Shown: one piece after another, positions 26,901 to 38,100 of the stretch
Layout of the letters: the number at the start of each line of letters is the position of its first letter
Position numbering within the stretch: the stretch's first letter is position 1
NCBI GenBank assembly: GCA_932294295.1
Contig: OW028575.1
Location: 41,822,753-41,886,752, forward strand
Origin: Alitta virens
Lineage: Eukaryota > Annelida > Polychaeta > Phyllodocida > Nereididae
DNA: 64,000 bases
Direction of reading: 5' to 3'
Program-made: the position numbers and the translations under genes
The notes under the pieces: model-generated
What the model was told of the DNA's origin: nothing
Databases searched by the model: none
Seen by the model: the letters and a program-made list of their open reading frames with translations, nothing else

Positions 26901-29900
26901 GGGTTCATAGCAACCTGCGGGCAACCTCTATTATATATAGGACTCTTTTAACAATCCAATTCTTAGTTTGATGACCCAAGTTTTAACAGCAATGGATCAC
27001 AATGTTTGTTAGTTCTTTCGCGAAATATTGAGATAAAACACTACAACAATTTATGTATACCCCAACAAAGATGCTACAGAAACCACTTGCAAACAACCAA
27101 CCTGTGAAGAACAGTCAAGCGCTTTGAGAGATGCTGATCTCGAACAAGTTGAAGATCGTGAGGACGAAACCGGAGAAGACCGAAAGTAGATTCTGAGACT
27201 GGAGTCAGTCAAAGCCTTCTGACCATCATCCCTACAATGTCTTTTGTGTTCGGCGGTGCATACACTATTAGAATGCTGCTGACCAGCTGAACAGAGCATG
27301 GTCACATTTTTCTTACTTCCTCACATCATGGCCATCTTCCCTACATCTTCCCAGCATCTGTATCCCCAGATTCTGCAGCATGTTCAGCATGTTCACAACG
27401 CATACCAAGACACCTGTGTGTTTATCACACCCCATGCACCTGGCTGACCCCAGGGGGGTGACATGATACCCCCAGGTACAAATTACCAATGTACATACAA
27501 GTATACATGTATCTAAGTATACATACAGCGACTCCTGCTACACTATCTAACCATTAACCTTCAATCGGTTTGATATTTTCATGGCAAATTTGAAAATTGA
27601 GCCCTTGCAACTTATTAATTAGTGTTTGTTGGTCCTAAATTATAATTTAGTCTGTGCAATACCTCTGACTCCACTGCTCAATGCCAAGAAAATTTGCCCC
27701 AAAGGTAAACAAAAGTGCCCTGGATGTCATCCAAGAGGGATCAGCATGTTCAGTGGGTTTTCTGAACCTCTAGGGCCACTCCAGGTCATCGTTTCTACAT
27801 ACTAATTAATAAAGATACAATTCAGGTATATGTGTCATTGTATGTGCATTCATGTTATATCATATTTCTATTTCAACGACAAAAGCTTGTCATAATGGTT
27901 TACAGCTAACCTCATAGACTTGAAACAAAACTCCAGAGGACGTCATGTGGATCTAGGACTTTCACTGGCTATGGAAGTCACTCAGCCAATGGGAGTCGTG
28001 ATTCACATGCCGTCATCCTAATTAAGTTTCGTTACCAAGTCCATGAAATTAAAGTAGTGAAAATATTCAAATACATGAGGAGAGCACTAATTTCGCAAAC
28101 AGGTAGCCAGACTGACTCTCAAAGAGTTTAATAATATATCTGAATATGATCAGAATATCCTTCATCATTCTGACGAACTTTTTCATGTAGATATTCTGCA
28201 CAATTCAACGATGTACTATCATATAACTTGTAGGCAGAAGACGAGTGAGACCACTGAGCAGTGTTTGCACACATTCTAACAAAGGTCAATATCGGGAAGC
28301 AATTATGAGCCCACATGCATCGACAATTTGACATGCACAATTATGATTATGAAGTGCTGTAATGCATTTATGCGAAGTATGTTCATGGTGGTTCAAGGGT
28401 ACACCACATTCCATCCACAAGATATCAAGACATTCCCTTTCCAATTAACCAGCAATTGGCAGTTTAGAACTGTTGTACAGATAAAAGACACCGTGGAAAG
28501 ATACTCACTATACTCAGTACTCTAAATGAGGGCTAAGGTGAAACCCAATATACATATTTCAGATATTTTGGCTAACATTATACAAAAATGCCAAGTCTAA
28601 TAATATCCAATTCACGTTGAAGTGTTGAACTAATTCAGAAGGAAAATTCTACGACACGCTAAACAGTAAAAAAAAAAAAAAAACATTTGTCATGATTTGA
28701 TGGTGAACCTTTTTAGACTTCTCAAGTCTCCACACTGGTGTTCATGCCTGACACAATTTGCCTTCACTTTCATTTGCAATAAAAATTTCGTCTTCAAGAT
28801 CTTCAACAATAAATATGACAAACTATAAGGACACACTCAGGAAATAAAACTATGTAATCACTAGACAGTGAAATGAAATTGAGGCAACCATACAAAGTTT
28901 AAGTCAATGGTGGATTTGGTATCAAGCGATGGACTTCTACACCATGTATAGCGACCAAGGTTGTCATTCAAGATATATATACGTATCCCAGGGTTAATCC
29001 TGATAAAATGCTATGTTTACCTCACATCCATAATATGTCGATTTCACATAAATCACTACACCCCACCTTCAATCTACTACCCTATCACCCATAACAAGGT
29101 TATATATCCTCACACAGGTATTTGTAGATGCAGTGAGGCCAAAAATAAGTCAAACATTCAACAACATACTACATGTACACAATCACACAAACAACACCCA
29201 CATATCACCTTGGCCTAACCCTCATATATATTTATATATCACTACAATAGAGAGACTGTACTTTCCATACAATCTAACAATAGAAATGTTGTAGATGCTA
29301 TAAACAGAATCTGAGGGAGTTTGCAGGTGGAATTCTGCATCATTACACAAGGCTAGAGATTGGCAGGGCCTTTGTTGTTGCCCCTTGACAATGCTCACCT
29401 GCTCTTGCAATGTTTTTGTTTGGATCTATGTTTGTCTGTACACTGCAGTACATCACACATAACATAACCATGAAGAATGGTCTGTAAGTTAGTATGATAT
29501 ACAATTGTTTACGCTCAATAAAAACATATTGGGCAACTCCATGCCCTCCCATAATATGTTACAGTAACTAATATGATAAAAATAGATTTTACAAAAAGAG
29601 TATGCAATTTCTATGATTACATTTCAAATTCACGATGAACACTGGTAAAATAATAACTTCACTAGATGTCACTTTGCTTTGCTACTGATCAGATGAGCAA
29701 GAGAAAACGAAACTATATATATAATATATATAGTACTAACTAGTTATCGATTAATAATTTCATATCAATGATGATAAAATTATTTCAAAATGTAACTATC
29801 TATATTAGTCTGTTACATTACTTACATAATATATCACTCAAAATCATTCCAAGTTAATCAGAGAGGGCATAAACCATAAAATCATTTTATCTATTCTCAG

Positions 29901-32900
29901 AACGAATGAAATCAGATATCAATGACTGATGGTTACACTACAACGTCATATCCCATATTTGCATAACACTCACGCAGACTTTCACGTACAAACGCTTATG
30001 AGAATTCTACAATATGGATTCAAGATATATAAATGGCCACAGAAAAATTATACAAAAGAATATCTAAATAGGATATATTACATTATATGAATTTACTGTG
30101 GAGGGAGCTCCCGGTTATAAACCGCCTGATATTGCCTCAATGTGTACTGTTAGATGCTACAACTCCATTAAAGCAATATTTACTCATATGAGCTCAAATA
30201 TAACTCTTCAATTGCACACTGAAGTCACTGCTGTCAAAAGAAACTTGATCTATTTACATTCTGTCACATTAATTTGCTATGTACACCATGGCACATGTCC
30301 TGCAGCAACATTCGTTCACATTAGAATAAGAGGTGCAGTTTAATTATGCTGATAATGCTGAGCCTGATATTGCAATGAAATAAAAGGTATACACACACAA
30401 TGCTACACATTCATGATAATTAATTTAATGTGCAGTGTAGTTAGGTGTACAAACATTACTTCGGATATAGCATTATAAAGTACTGGAAAGTTCCTTAACT
30501 CAAATTTCTTTCTTAGACTATAGATCTGGACAGCCTGAACCATAGAACACATTGAAAAATGTTGAAAAAGAAACAGCCGAATCACACTTTGTTAAATATA
30601 CAATCACCACACTTGGTTAACATGTCAGTGAAATCAATACAATTTTTGTTTTCCTGATCAGAATTGCACCTTTCAATTTTGCAAACTTGAAAGCCAAAGA
30701 AAATGGAAATCCAGACTTCATACTTGATTGGAATTAATTTCATTCCCATCAATAAGCCAACAGCAAAAAGTCATTAAGCAGGGCAGTTTGGTGTCACAAA
30801 TCAATATTATGATTCATTTCAGAATCAAGAAATGTTTAATAAGGCTGTGTAGGGCAATAGAATGCTAGTAACCCAGCACCAAGCAATGGAGTTTATTTCA
30901 GGATTCCTTTTTTTTTGTTATGCCTGACCAGCTGCAAACAATAAAGCTTTGGCAAAATGAACTGGCAATTGCCACATATTTTGTGGGCAGGGGATGCGGG
31001 TGTTCACCACCAGGTAACCCAAATAGGTTGAGGGAGGCGGGGGTGACGCCCTCATGAAGTTCTGGAGTTAGTACAAGGTACTCACAGCAGCTCTATGGAA
31101 AAACAAATGTGTACAATGCCACCAATGGGATACGTATAGCCATGGAGGGGCATTGGAGGCATCAAATAATGTCTCCATGGTATGGCATTGAACAATTTGT
31201 ATTTGATCCCATGTTCACTTCAATGTTTCTGCACATTAAACTTTGACCTGTTTCAAATAGATAGAACCAGCCTGTTATAACGAAGTAAATCAAAATTAAA
31301 ATTGTACAATATAACCCCAATTAATTTACTCGGAAAGTAGGTGGTCCAGCGTAAAGAGGCTTGGACAGCTCCCCTGAACAATGCTCACTGCTGAAGATCT
31401 TGGGTTCAAATTCCAGCCTGAATACTCTTTATGAGAGATTATATATAATATACATTGTTTCTCACATATGACGTAAAAATTGGCAGGCCATTCAGGCTTG
31501 TACTCATGCTGTGGGGAGTAAACTGTCGAAGATCCCATCCATGGGGTAAATATGAATTGTGTAACAATGGCATAGCCTCGGTCACTCATACATGAACTAG
31601 AAAAATACTTGGCTCAGAGGCTTTACCAATAGTCTAATACTCTGCTAAACTTTTCCTCATCACCACCCACTTATGTTATTTTAATGTTATTCAATTTTTT
31701 TTCACCACATAAACTATTAGACTACAACATATATATATGCCACATGTATATGCTAACCCATTTACTTGATGTTCGGAACAAACTGTGTTTTAGTAATTAT
31801 AAAAGACAAGTCTACCAGAAAATATATGCACTGCTATTATAAATAGTCTTCTATGCACATCAAACTCTAAAATGACCCAGACATAATGGTAGGTCATAAA
31901 GCAAACTAATATTTGAAACCACGTATAAAAGATAAATAGCAAAGTAGTACTTTCAAACACCATATACTGCACGTTATCTTGGAGATATTATCTATTCCCA
32001 TAACACCTGCTTTACAGTGCTTAAGTAGAATAAACAACAAAGCCATGCATGGCCATTATCATATAACTAATTAAGCTGCTTTCAACCAAAAACTAGCAAC
32101 AAAAGGCCCCATACGTATGCTACAATACACCTCTGAATATATTATCTATTTGTGTCAATGTCATAAAGATAACAATAGTGATAATCCATACAAGCACTTT
32201 GCACACCTACATGATATATTATCTTAAGTGGTTACTGGTATATTAATATAATATTACAACTGTTATCAAAAGCATTTTACACTATATACAGTTTTTCATA
32301 TGATATTCCAAGAAAGTCCAAAGAACATTAAGCCCAGATTGATTTATATGGTTTCCAATATTTTGAATAATTAAGACAAGTTAGACAAAAATAGCAAAAT
32401 GAGGGAGGGCTGCATGTCTAAAGTGCGATTTCAAGTTTCCACAGTTACACCTCCATGTTTTATGAAACCTTGGATAAACTCTGCAGATATTAATATTATT
32501 GCAAAACAATGGGCGGAATTGCCAAACACTATACATTACAATGCTAGAAAACCTCCTTAGCCTTAGGCACAAGAATATACAATCATCTTCAAGATGAAAG
32601 ACATACATAGCTATACATGATGTGTGACTGGGTATATCATGACACACATAAACTATAGTCACTATAGCCACATATTATGTATACATTTTCCTATTTTCCC
32701 ACAACTCGATGCAATTTGAAAATATTTCAAAACATTAAAAAAATCTAAGATATTACCAATATTTCATTTGACAATTCAAATTGACACCAATTATGACAAA
32801 TCAAAGATAAAACGAGCGAAACCCCCATTAACCCGACACACTAAACAAACAACTTTGTCAACAGTGTCTGAATATCATTGATAGTGTTTTAATATACTAC

Positions 32901-34452
32901 CATTTGGATAATTACAGTGACAGATTGTGACATTTATGGGTGAGCTCGGAGTGTGTCCTGTTTATTGACTATCTACTACGCCAGTGCTATCAAAGATACT
33001 TACTTATGTTTAACATGCAAACTACATGTTTGTGGTTTTAGCCTAACATGAATCCGCAATTACAATGTTAAAAGGACACAAACAGATTTTACTTCCGCGA
33101 ATCAATTGTGGACAATTATATAAATCTATCTATGACAATAGTTGATAGTTCAATCACTCCAGTGAAAATTGATTCATCTATCTGTACTACAGGATCTGCC
33201 AGAATAAGCACTCAATATTATTGAAAAGCTATTAACAGGCTAACTTGTGTGAATTGGTATCATTAAAGCCACATAATTAATGACTTTCAAAAGTGTGAGT
33301 ACTTACGGATCTGGACTTGAATCTCATGCTCCCGGAGCGCTGCAGTGTCCCCGTCTTGGCTTTAGATTCCTCCAGATGAACCACAGCACCATCAATTCCA
33401 GAACGCATGGACAGCTCGCTCAGCTCTGGTATCGGCTGAACAGTCAGTACTACACTGTCAGTGGACTTGCGAATGAGGTCTATAATTTCTTCTCGACTTG
33501 CATTTTCCACATTCACTTTGTTGACTTCTACAAGACGATCACCGGGCAGCAAGCCAGTCTTTTGGTGATGAGGACTGGGTTCAGCAAATATAACCACACG
33601 CTTTCTTTCTGTGTTGTCATCAGCACTCCGCTCCATGACAGTGCCTCGGCGTAAGCTAACTCCGAAGTCACCCTTTGGTTGGCGTTTTAAGTTGATGTCT
33701 CGGGGTTTAGGACATCTCGGTGGCTCTAGGTTGGGCATGGGGAGGTCCATATCTCCAAAAGTCTTTTCGGAAGGACTGGGAGGGGTCGGTCCTGTAGGTG
33801 GGGTAACATTAGGTGGAGGAGGGGGAGCAAATTTAGGAGGTCCATCTCGGGTTCTTCCTGAACCAGTCTTTATGAAAGCCGGTCTAGCGGGCACGTCAGA
33901 GATATCCTCAGGCTTAACTTCCACATCTGGGATTTCTTCACCATCCTTCATTATGGTACCTGACAACAGTTCATTGACAATTGTATTTTTCTCTATTGTA
34001 ACATCATCATCTAAATTACCATGAACGCCTTGGTTTGGAATGTCAGGGCCATAGCTACTTTTACCCTTCAAAATTCCCTTCTTGGGTTTTGGCATAACAG
34101 GGGGTCGACGCTTGGTCAGTTCTAATTGCTTTTGACTGGTGTAAGAGTGAGCTGCTATGTTATCCATTGATTCCTCCCTGGAACTCCCTCCAGTCTCTGA
34201 GGCAGAGCTGTCACTCGTTTTGTCAATTGGATCTTGGTAAGCGACTGCCATACTCTCCCCCCTGGATGAAGACCTCGATGAATTGCTAGATCTTCTAAAC
34301 AAGCCCTTTTTCAACTCCTCCAGTCTGTGTAATTCATCTGGGGTCATTGGCTTCTTGTCCTTTTCTTTTGCCTTTCTTTCTTTTTTCTCCTTCTTCTTTC
34401 TCTCCTTCTCTTCCTTATCCTTGTCACTGTGTTTCTTCATGAACCCAAACAT
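11902..34452 (-). CDS. MYO18A: unconventional myosin XVIIIa (PDZ plus complete motor; tail outside window)
   Basis: 18 exons, all GT-AG and phase-consistent, give 1,189 codons from the ATG at 34,452. Exons: 33,307-34,452; 20,808-20,999; 20,304-20,480; 19,743-19,953; 19,425-19,567; 19,139-19,239; 18,909-18,969; 17,522-17,666; 16,610-16,745; 16,230-16,346; 15,605-15,797; 15,337-15,423; 14,819-14,957; 13,587-13,746; 13,137-13,317; 12,515-12,728; 12,289-12,386; 11,902-11,967. Order: Lys/Glu-rich N-terminus, Pro-rich segment, PDZ, SH3-like start ([12 protein letters not shown]), divergent P-loop [10 protein letters not shown], non-canonical switch I, switch [10 protein letters not shown], and motor end LGLSQ. 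The family is a weakly or non-catalytic actin-binding myosin acting at Golgi and actomyosin networks. This precise architecture identifies MYO18A; MYO18B lacks this PDZ layout. It ends at a phase-0 donor with no lever arm found downstream. Confidence 0.93.
15605..15797 (-). CDS. MYO18A: MYO18A exon 11: switch II / relay region
   Basis: This exon carries [11 protein letters not shown], the switch II element. Conventional myosins read LDIxGFE, and the proline and glutamine here are class XVIII marks. [17 protein letters not shown] follows, the relay-helix region, also strongly conserved. The acceptor is preceded by a long pyrimidine tract and the donor is CAG|GTAGGT. It is one of the most conserved exons of the gene and a good anchor for identification. 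Confidence 0.92.
15908..16048 (-). repeat. tRNA-derived SINE-like fold-back in MYO18A intron
   Basis: On the minus strand the stretch contains a box-B-like GGGTTCAAATCCC and an upstream box-A-like AGCTCAATGAGT, spaced as in a tRNA. The flanks are inverted copies of each other (TTTTCTTTCGCCAACTGCTC against GAGCTGTTGGACAAAAGAAA). The stem pairing is too poor for a functional tRNA. It lies between MYO18A exons 10 and 11. Confidence 0.6.
18130..18290. repeat. dispersed repeat family C, copy in MYO18A intron
   Basis: This is similar in order to 41,380-41,500 inside the kinase gene: GACACACTATGGAAGCTGGG, then GGGGAAAGGAGG, a TTAA-rich segment, AATGACTTCACG and AACAATTG. It is a diverged, non-coding copy. 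Confidence 0.6.
19425..20999 (-). CDS. MYO18A: MYO18A exons 2-5: SH3-like subdomain, P-loop and switch I
   Basis: Four exons cover the start of the motor. Exon 2 (20,808-20,999) is the SH3-like fold with [10 protein letters not shown] and an acidic end. Exon 3 (20,304-20,480) has [20 protein letters not shown]. Exon 4 (19,743-19,953) has the nucleotide-binding P-loop [10 protein letters not shown], where conventional myosins have GESGAGKTE. Exon 5 (19,425-19,567) has [15 protein letters not shown] in the switch I position, where active myosins have NxNSSRFGK. Both substitutions are of the class XVIII kind and predict poor ATP hydrolysis. Confidence 0.92.
24590..24886. repeat. fold-back repeat family A, copy 3, with nested insertion
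   Basis: The copy has CTCCAGAGGACGTCATGTGA and an inverted GGATTCATATGAAGTCCTCT. The outer arms include AGAACTCCAGAGCAGAGAGA and an inverted TGGAGCAGGTCTCTCTGCCC. A second, unrelated hairpin element (24,638-24,723) interrupts its left arm. Confidence 0.75.
24638..24723. repeat. nested perfect hairpin element (family D)
   Basis: The arms are about 38 bases and almost perfectly complementary (GGCCCCTTCCAGCAGAGCTG ... CAGCTCTGCTGGAAGGGGCC), with a short T-rich centre. A related partial copy is at 48,478-48,545. It is a small non-coding fold-back transposon-like unit. Confidence 0.85.
24987..25062. repeat. poly-G, C-rich and poly-A runs
   Basis: Runs of about 13 G, then a C-rich stretch, then about 22 A lie within 75 bases. 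This is low-complexity sequence where sequencing length errors are likely. Confidence 0.9.
25179..25338. repeat. 160-bp TIR element
   Basis: The terminal inverted repeats are GCAGCCATGTTGGCA at the left and its complement TGCCAACATGGCTGC at the right, extending inward with mismatches (GATTTGCCTCATT against its near inverse). The centre has TGATGTCAT-type palindromes. No ORF spans it, consistent with a MITE inside the MYO18A intron. Confidence 0.75.
27102..27299 (-). CDS. likely alternative first exon of MYO18A (PDZ-less isoform)
   Basis: This is a 66-codon Ser-rich open segment starting at the first ATG after an in-frame TGA (about 27,325), with A at -3, and ending at donor CAG|GTTGGT in phase 0. 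It lies inside the 12.3-kb intron between the PDZ exon and the SH3-like exon, and its phase fits that acceptor (GCC at 20,999). Vertebrate MYO18A is known to make a PDZ-containing alpha and a PDZ-less beta form from separate starts; this exon would give the counterpart. The peptide (it includes [19 protein letters not shown]) is not recognisably conserved. Alternatives are a cassette exon or chance. Confidence 0.45.
27900..28051. repeat. fold-back repeat family A, copy 4
   Basis: The left side has CTCCAGAGGACGTCATGTGG, followed by an inverted, eroded right arm (GTCGTGATTCACATGCCGTC). Outer sequences ATAGACTTGAAAC and GTTACCAAGTCCATGAAATT match those of copy 2. Confidence 0.75.
28052..33306. 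other. MYO18A intron 1, distal part: no gene
   Basis: This 5.2-kb AT-rich intronic stretch has scattered microsatellite-like TA runs (29,716-29,732; 31,726-31,738) and one SINE-like fragment (31,322-31,420). I see no supported exon on either strand. Confidence 0.55.
31322..31420 (+). repeat. tRNA-related SINE-like fragment
   Basis: A box-B-like GGGTTCAAATTCCAGCC is present, with a plausible but poor box-A segment (GGTGGTCCAGCGTAAAG) about 60 bases upstream. The spacing suggests a pol III-type SINE remnant, not a tRNA gene. Confidence 0.35.
33307..34452 (-). CDS. MYO18A: MYO18A exon 1: KE-rich N-terminus and PDZ domain
   Basis: This is a 382-codon exon with ATG at 34,452 and donor TCC|GTAAGT. 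Residues 6-34 are an almost unbroken Lys/Glu stretch after MFGFMKK, matching the KE motif of vertebrate MYO18A. Residues about 46-100 are Ser-rich. Residues 204-230 are Pro-rich, with five and then more prolines. The PDZ domain spans about 251-340 (core GDFGVSLRR in the carboxylate-binding loop position, then [16 protein letters not shown]), followed by IPELSELS, as in vertebrate MYO18A. An open plus-strand frame at 33,611-34,024 is its shadow. The exon joins in phase 0 to 20,999 across a 12.3-kb intron. Confidence 0.92.
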
Positions 34453-35170
34453 GATTGCAAATTATTCCTTCCTTGACTTCAATAAATTATCCTCTGTTTT
34501 GTTAGAGTGTCAAAATGATATGCCTACATCGTAATGAATGCACTCCGAATATTTGTGAACTTCGCACGGTCAACTTGAAGTTGCACCCGCGCTTCAAAAC
34601 CAAAACACTGTCCCGGCTCAAGAAAGCCGTCCCGGCTACTTATCTTGCTAAAGCAAGTGCCGTCGGCAAAAACTCGGTTCTATTTCACCTTTTCACTTAC
34701 TTATGCACTTCAAAACACATCATCCTGCACTCTAAGTCCGTTAAATCCGCATGATCGCAGTTTTTGCGAGAGTCCACGAATACTCGCTGCGGCTCTTTGA
34801 CGTCAAGATGGCGGTCAGCATCCGGGCACTCTAGTGTGACACAATTCCAACCCGGAAGTGCTTTGCTTGTAAACAAAAACACGTGGTTTGAAAATGTAAC
34901 GGCGACTTCAAAGATTAATCGTGTTTTCAACGTTACAAATAGGAAAATGTAAACAGATCACGTTGAAACGACTGCTTTATTAGAAAGCCATCATCATGTT
35001 AGCAACGAAATTAGGTGTCAAATTGTCAGTCCACATGTTTTTGGCTTAGTGTGACAGCAACCTCTGGCTGTGTTGTGTGTTGAACAGCAGAATTTGTGGT
35101 TGACAGCAACTCATCGTGACATTCACAGTCCTAACACACATGTCTTCACATTCAATACCTGGCTATCGGA
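34453..35170. promoter_or_regulatory. shared divergent promoter region of MYO18A and the kinase gene
   Basis: The two start codons (34,452 minus and 35,171 plus) point away from each other across 718 bases. Around 34,540-34,870 CpG and GC content are clearly higher than in the rest of the window (CCCGCGC, CCCGGC, CCGTCGGC, a GGAAGTG ETS-like core near 34,853). No TATA box is placed for either gene. A CpG-rich bidirectional promoter is the simplest reading; exact start sites are unknown. Confidence 0.55.
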
Positions 35171-38100
35171 ATGAATCCTTTCGACAGCAAAGAAACTAAA
35201 CAACACAAATCAATCTGCCTCAATCATGGGCTTCAGTTGACAGACATAAAGTTGGGGTGTGGCTCCTATTCTACTGTGGGATTAGGAGTGAAAATATCCC
35301 AAAACATAAATGCTCACAGCAAGAAGGTAATTTCTTACATTGTGATTCAAGAAAAAGAAAATCTATCAAAAGCCAATGAAAATCCAATTCTCCATTGGAT
35401 TTTAATGCTCTGCTACAACTTGGGGATACCTTTTTGATGTCATAAGTGTCATAACAAACGCCATGTTTGTAGCACATGTATATTTATTAGCATTGCGCAT
35501 GCGCGGGGTTTACATACAGATAAGCAGGGGCACTTCGGCGACGTTCGTGAACGGCCGTAATATTTACAATGATATGACATCTCCCCTTTTAAGATAATTG
35601 AAATTTAAGAAAATTGAAATTCATTCTTTTGTAATAATTATAAAATTTCTTTTATATGTTACTTCCTTTTACATCTTACAAATCATACATCTCCCCTATT
35701 TTGGAAATTTTAAGATCTTATGAATTTACACATGGCTCAAAACTGAACTGACTACGAATGACAACAATGCATTCGGATTTTAAATTTAAATCTAATGAAC
35801 AGAGCATTATTTTAAAATGTTCTGACTACAAAATATATTGTAGCTTTGATGTGGAGAACAGTGAAAATCACATCTCAAAGTGTGGAAATATAGAAATACA
35901 CATCAATGATTGTTAATATGAAAATAAAAGTTCATGTGAGAGGAAATAAAATTGATTGTTCATATAAATGGAATGGTAGCATAAAATGTCATATACGAAA
36001 GCAAAATGTTAGACAAATACAAAATAACTTTGGCACATCGCGAGAAACAAATATTGGCATATATAAATCACAAAATAAAATGTCAAAATGTTCATTTATG
36101 AAATAAAAGTCAATTCACAAGATTTTGATGTGTTTCAAAGTGTCACTGTCACAGGTCCAATCGTTGCACGGGGCGAGAAATTCTGCCGGACTGGGTAACA
36201 CTCTTTCGGGGGTCAGGGGGTCTTCCGAGGGGACTGGTTGTCACGGCAGTGGGCGAGGGGGAAGGGGAAGGGGAATTGGCAACGATTGGCCTTTCACACA
36301 CAGGGTTAGACAAGGACGCGGGAGGGTCCACGGGCATAAGGTGACGTCGATTTCTACGGACACTGCGGCTCGTCTTGTCGTTGTTGATGATCAACGAACG
36401 TGGGGTGTCAGCATGGGTGCTGACCGTCGATTGCCCGGTCCAGGTCTTTTGACTATCCAATTTAGTCACTACTTGCTGACCTGAGGACAATGGAGACAAC
36501 AATTTCACTCCATGTCGTCGGTCATAGTACTGCTTATGCAAGGTCTTTGCATAATCATCATTAACCTGAACAGCTTTCTGATCAGGCCAACCTGGTTGTA
36601 GATTTCTTGCGATTGTTGGTAGAGTTGTCCTAATCTGGCGACCCATTAGAAGTTGACTTGGGCTAAATCCAGTAGAGGTCACAGGGGTCGAACGATACAC
36701 CATTAGGGCTATTTCGGGATCACTTTGACTTAGCAGAGACTTGGCAGTTTGAACGGCTCGTTCCACTTCTCCGTTAGATTGGGGGAAATGTGGACTGCTA
36801 GTGGAGTGGACGAAATCAAACTCTTTTGCGAATTTAGCGAATTCAGCCGATGCAAACTGCGGTCCATTGTCACTTTGAAATATTTCAGGTATGCCAAACC
36901 TTGCAAAAATGCATTTTAACTCCCGAACGATATCACTGGTGGTGATTCTGGCCAATTTACATAGTTCAATGTAACGAGAATAATAGTCAACAACTACCAT
37001 ATAAATGACACCGTTGTCATCACACAAATCAGCAGCAACACGCTGCCACGGCCTCTCCGGAATTGGAGTTGGCATCAACGGCTCCTTCCGTTGGGTCCTC
37101 TGATGTTCCTGGCAGAACGAACATGACTGTACGACATTTTGGATCTGGGCAGAGATTCCTAACCAGTAGACAGAACCTCTGGCCCTCTCCAGGCATTTCG
37201 AAATACCTTGATGCCCTTGATGGATACGACTCAATATATCGGCACGTAAAGCTGAAGGAACGTAGATCCGGCTATCGTAAAGCAAGAGTCGTTCCGAAAT
37301 CGACAGATGGTGTCGAATCTCAAAGAACTTACGAAGCTGTTGCGGGACATCTCTTATGTATTGTGGCCATCCAGACAACACATAGTCCATTACAACTTGT
37401 AGTTCATCATCATTGTCCGTAGCAGAACGGACTTGTTCCAACTTTCCGGGGCTAAAGGTACCGCGTTCAACATTCTCGACATAGGCAACAACTTCCTGTG
37501 CCAATTCCAAATCCTCAACACTATGGGGTAAAGGTCTTCGAGACAAAGAATCTGCAATCACCAGGCTTTTTCCGGGTACGTGAATCACCTCCGGATTGAA
37601 TCGTAACATTCTCAATAGCAAACGCTGACAACGGATAGGCACCTGGTCAATGTCGCGGGTCATCATTAGAGGAACTAAGGGTTTGTGATCAGTCTCTAAA
37701 GTGAAAGTTCGTAGTCCAGACAGATACTGAGCAAATCGTTCACAAGCCCATACTGATGCAAGGCACTCTTTCTCAATCTGAGCGTACTTCTTCTCAGCGT
37801 CCGTCAATGTACGTGAAGCGAAAGCAATTGGTTTCCGGTCCTCACCATGTAGTTGCAGAAGGCAGGCCCCTAATCCATAGCTGCTGGCATCCGCACTCAC
37901 AATAGTGGGCTTTGTTGGATCGTAATAAGATAATGTGGGTGAACGTACAATGAAATCTTTCGCTTTCTTAAAAGCATCGTCTTGCGGTTTACCCCAGCTC
38001 CAAACACTGCTTGAGCGTAGCAAACTAGACATTGGACTTAACACACTTGACAGATTTGGTACATAACGACACAAATAATTGAACAATCCTAGCACCGACT

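Larger units (their letters stand above)
21000..27101. other. MYO18A long intron, right of exon 2: repeats only
   Basis: Between MYO18A exon 2 and the candidate alternative first exon I see no supported exon. The stretch holds the family A copy with nested hairpin (24,590-24,886), homopolymer runs (24,987-25,062) and a small TIR element (25,179-25,338). The remaining open frames are short and lack splice context. Confidence 0.6.

Noticed and set aside
31326..31589. 87-codon minus-strand ORF in MYO18A intron 1
   Set aside because: It overlaps the SINE-like fragment and its frame matches neither the splice sites nor the phase needed between exons 1 and 2.
33611..34024. 137-codon plus-strand ORF
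   Set aside because: It is the antisense shadow of the proline-rich and PDZ-coding exon of MYO18A; its Gly/Ser-rich product reflects that composition.
35580..36148. Possible env gene after pol
   Set aside because: The interval is AT-rich, holds no ORF longer than a few dozen codons in element orientation, and has no membrane or fusion signature. The element appears env-less.
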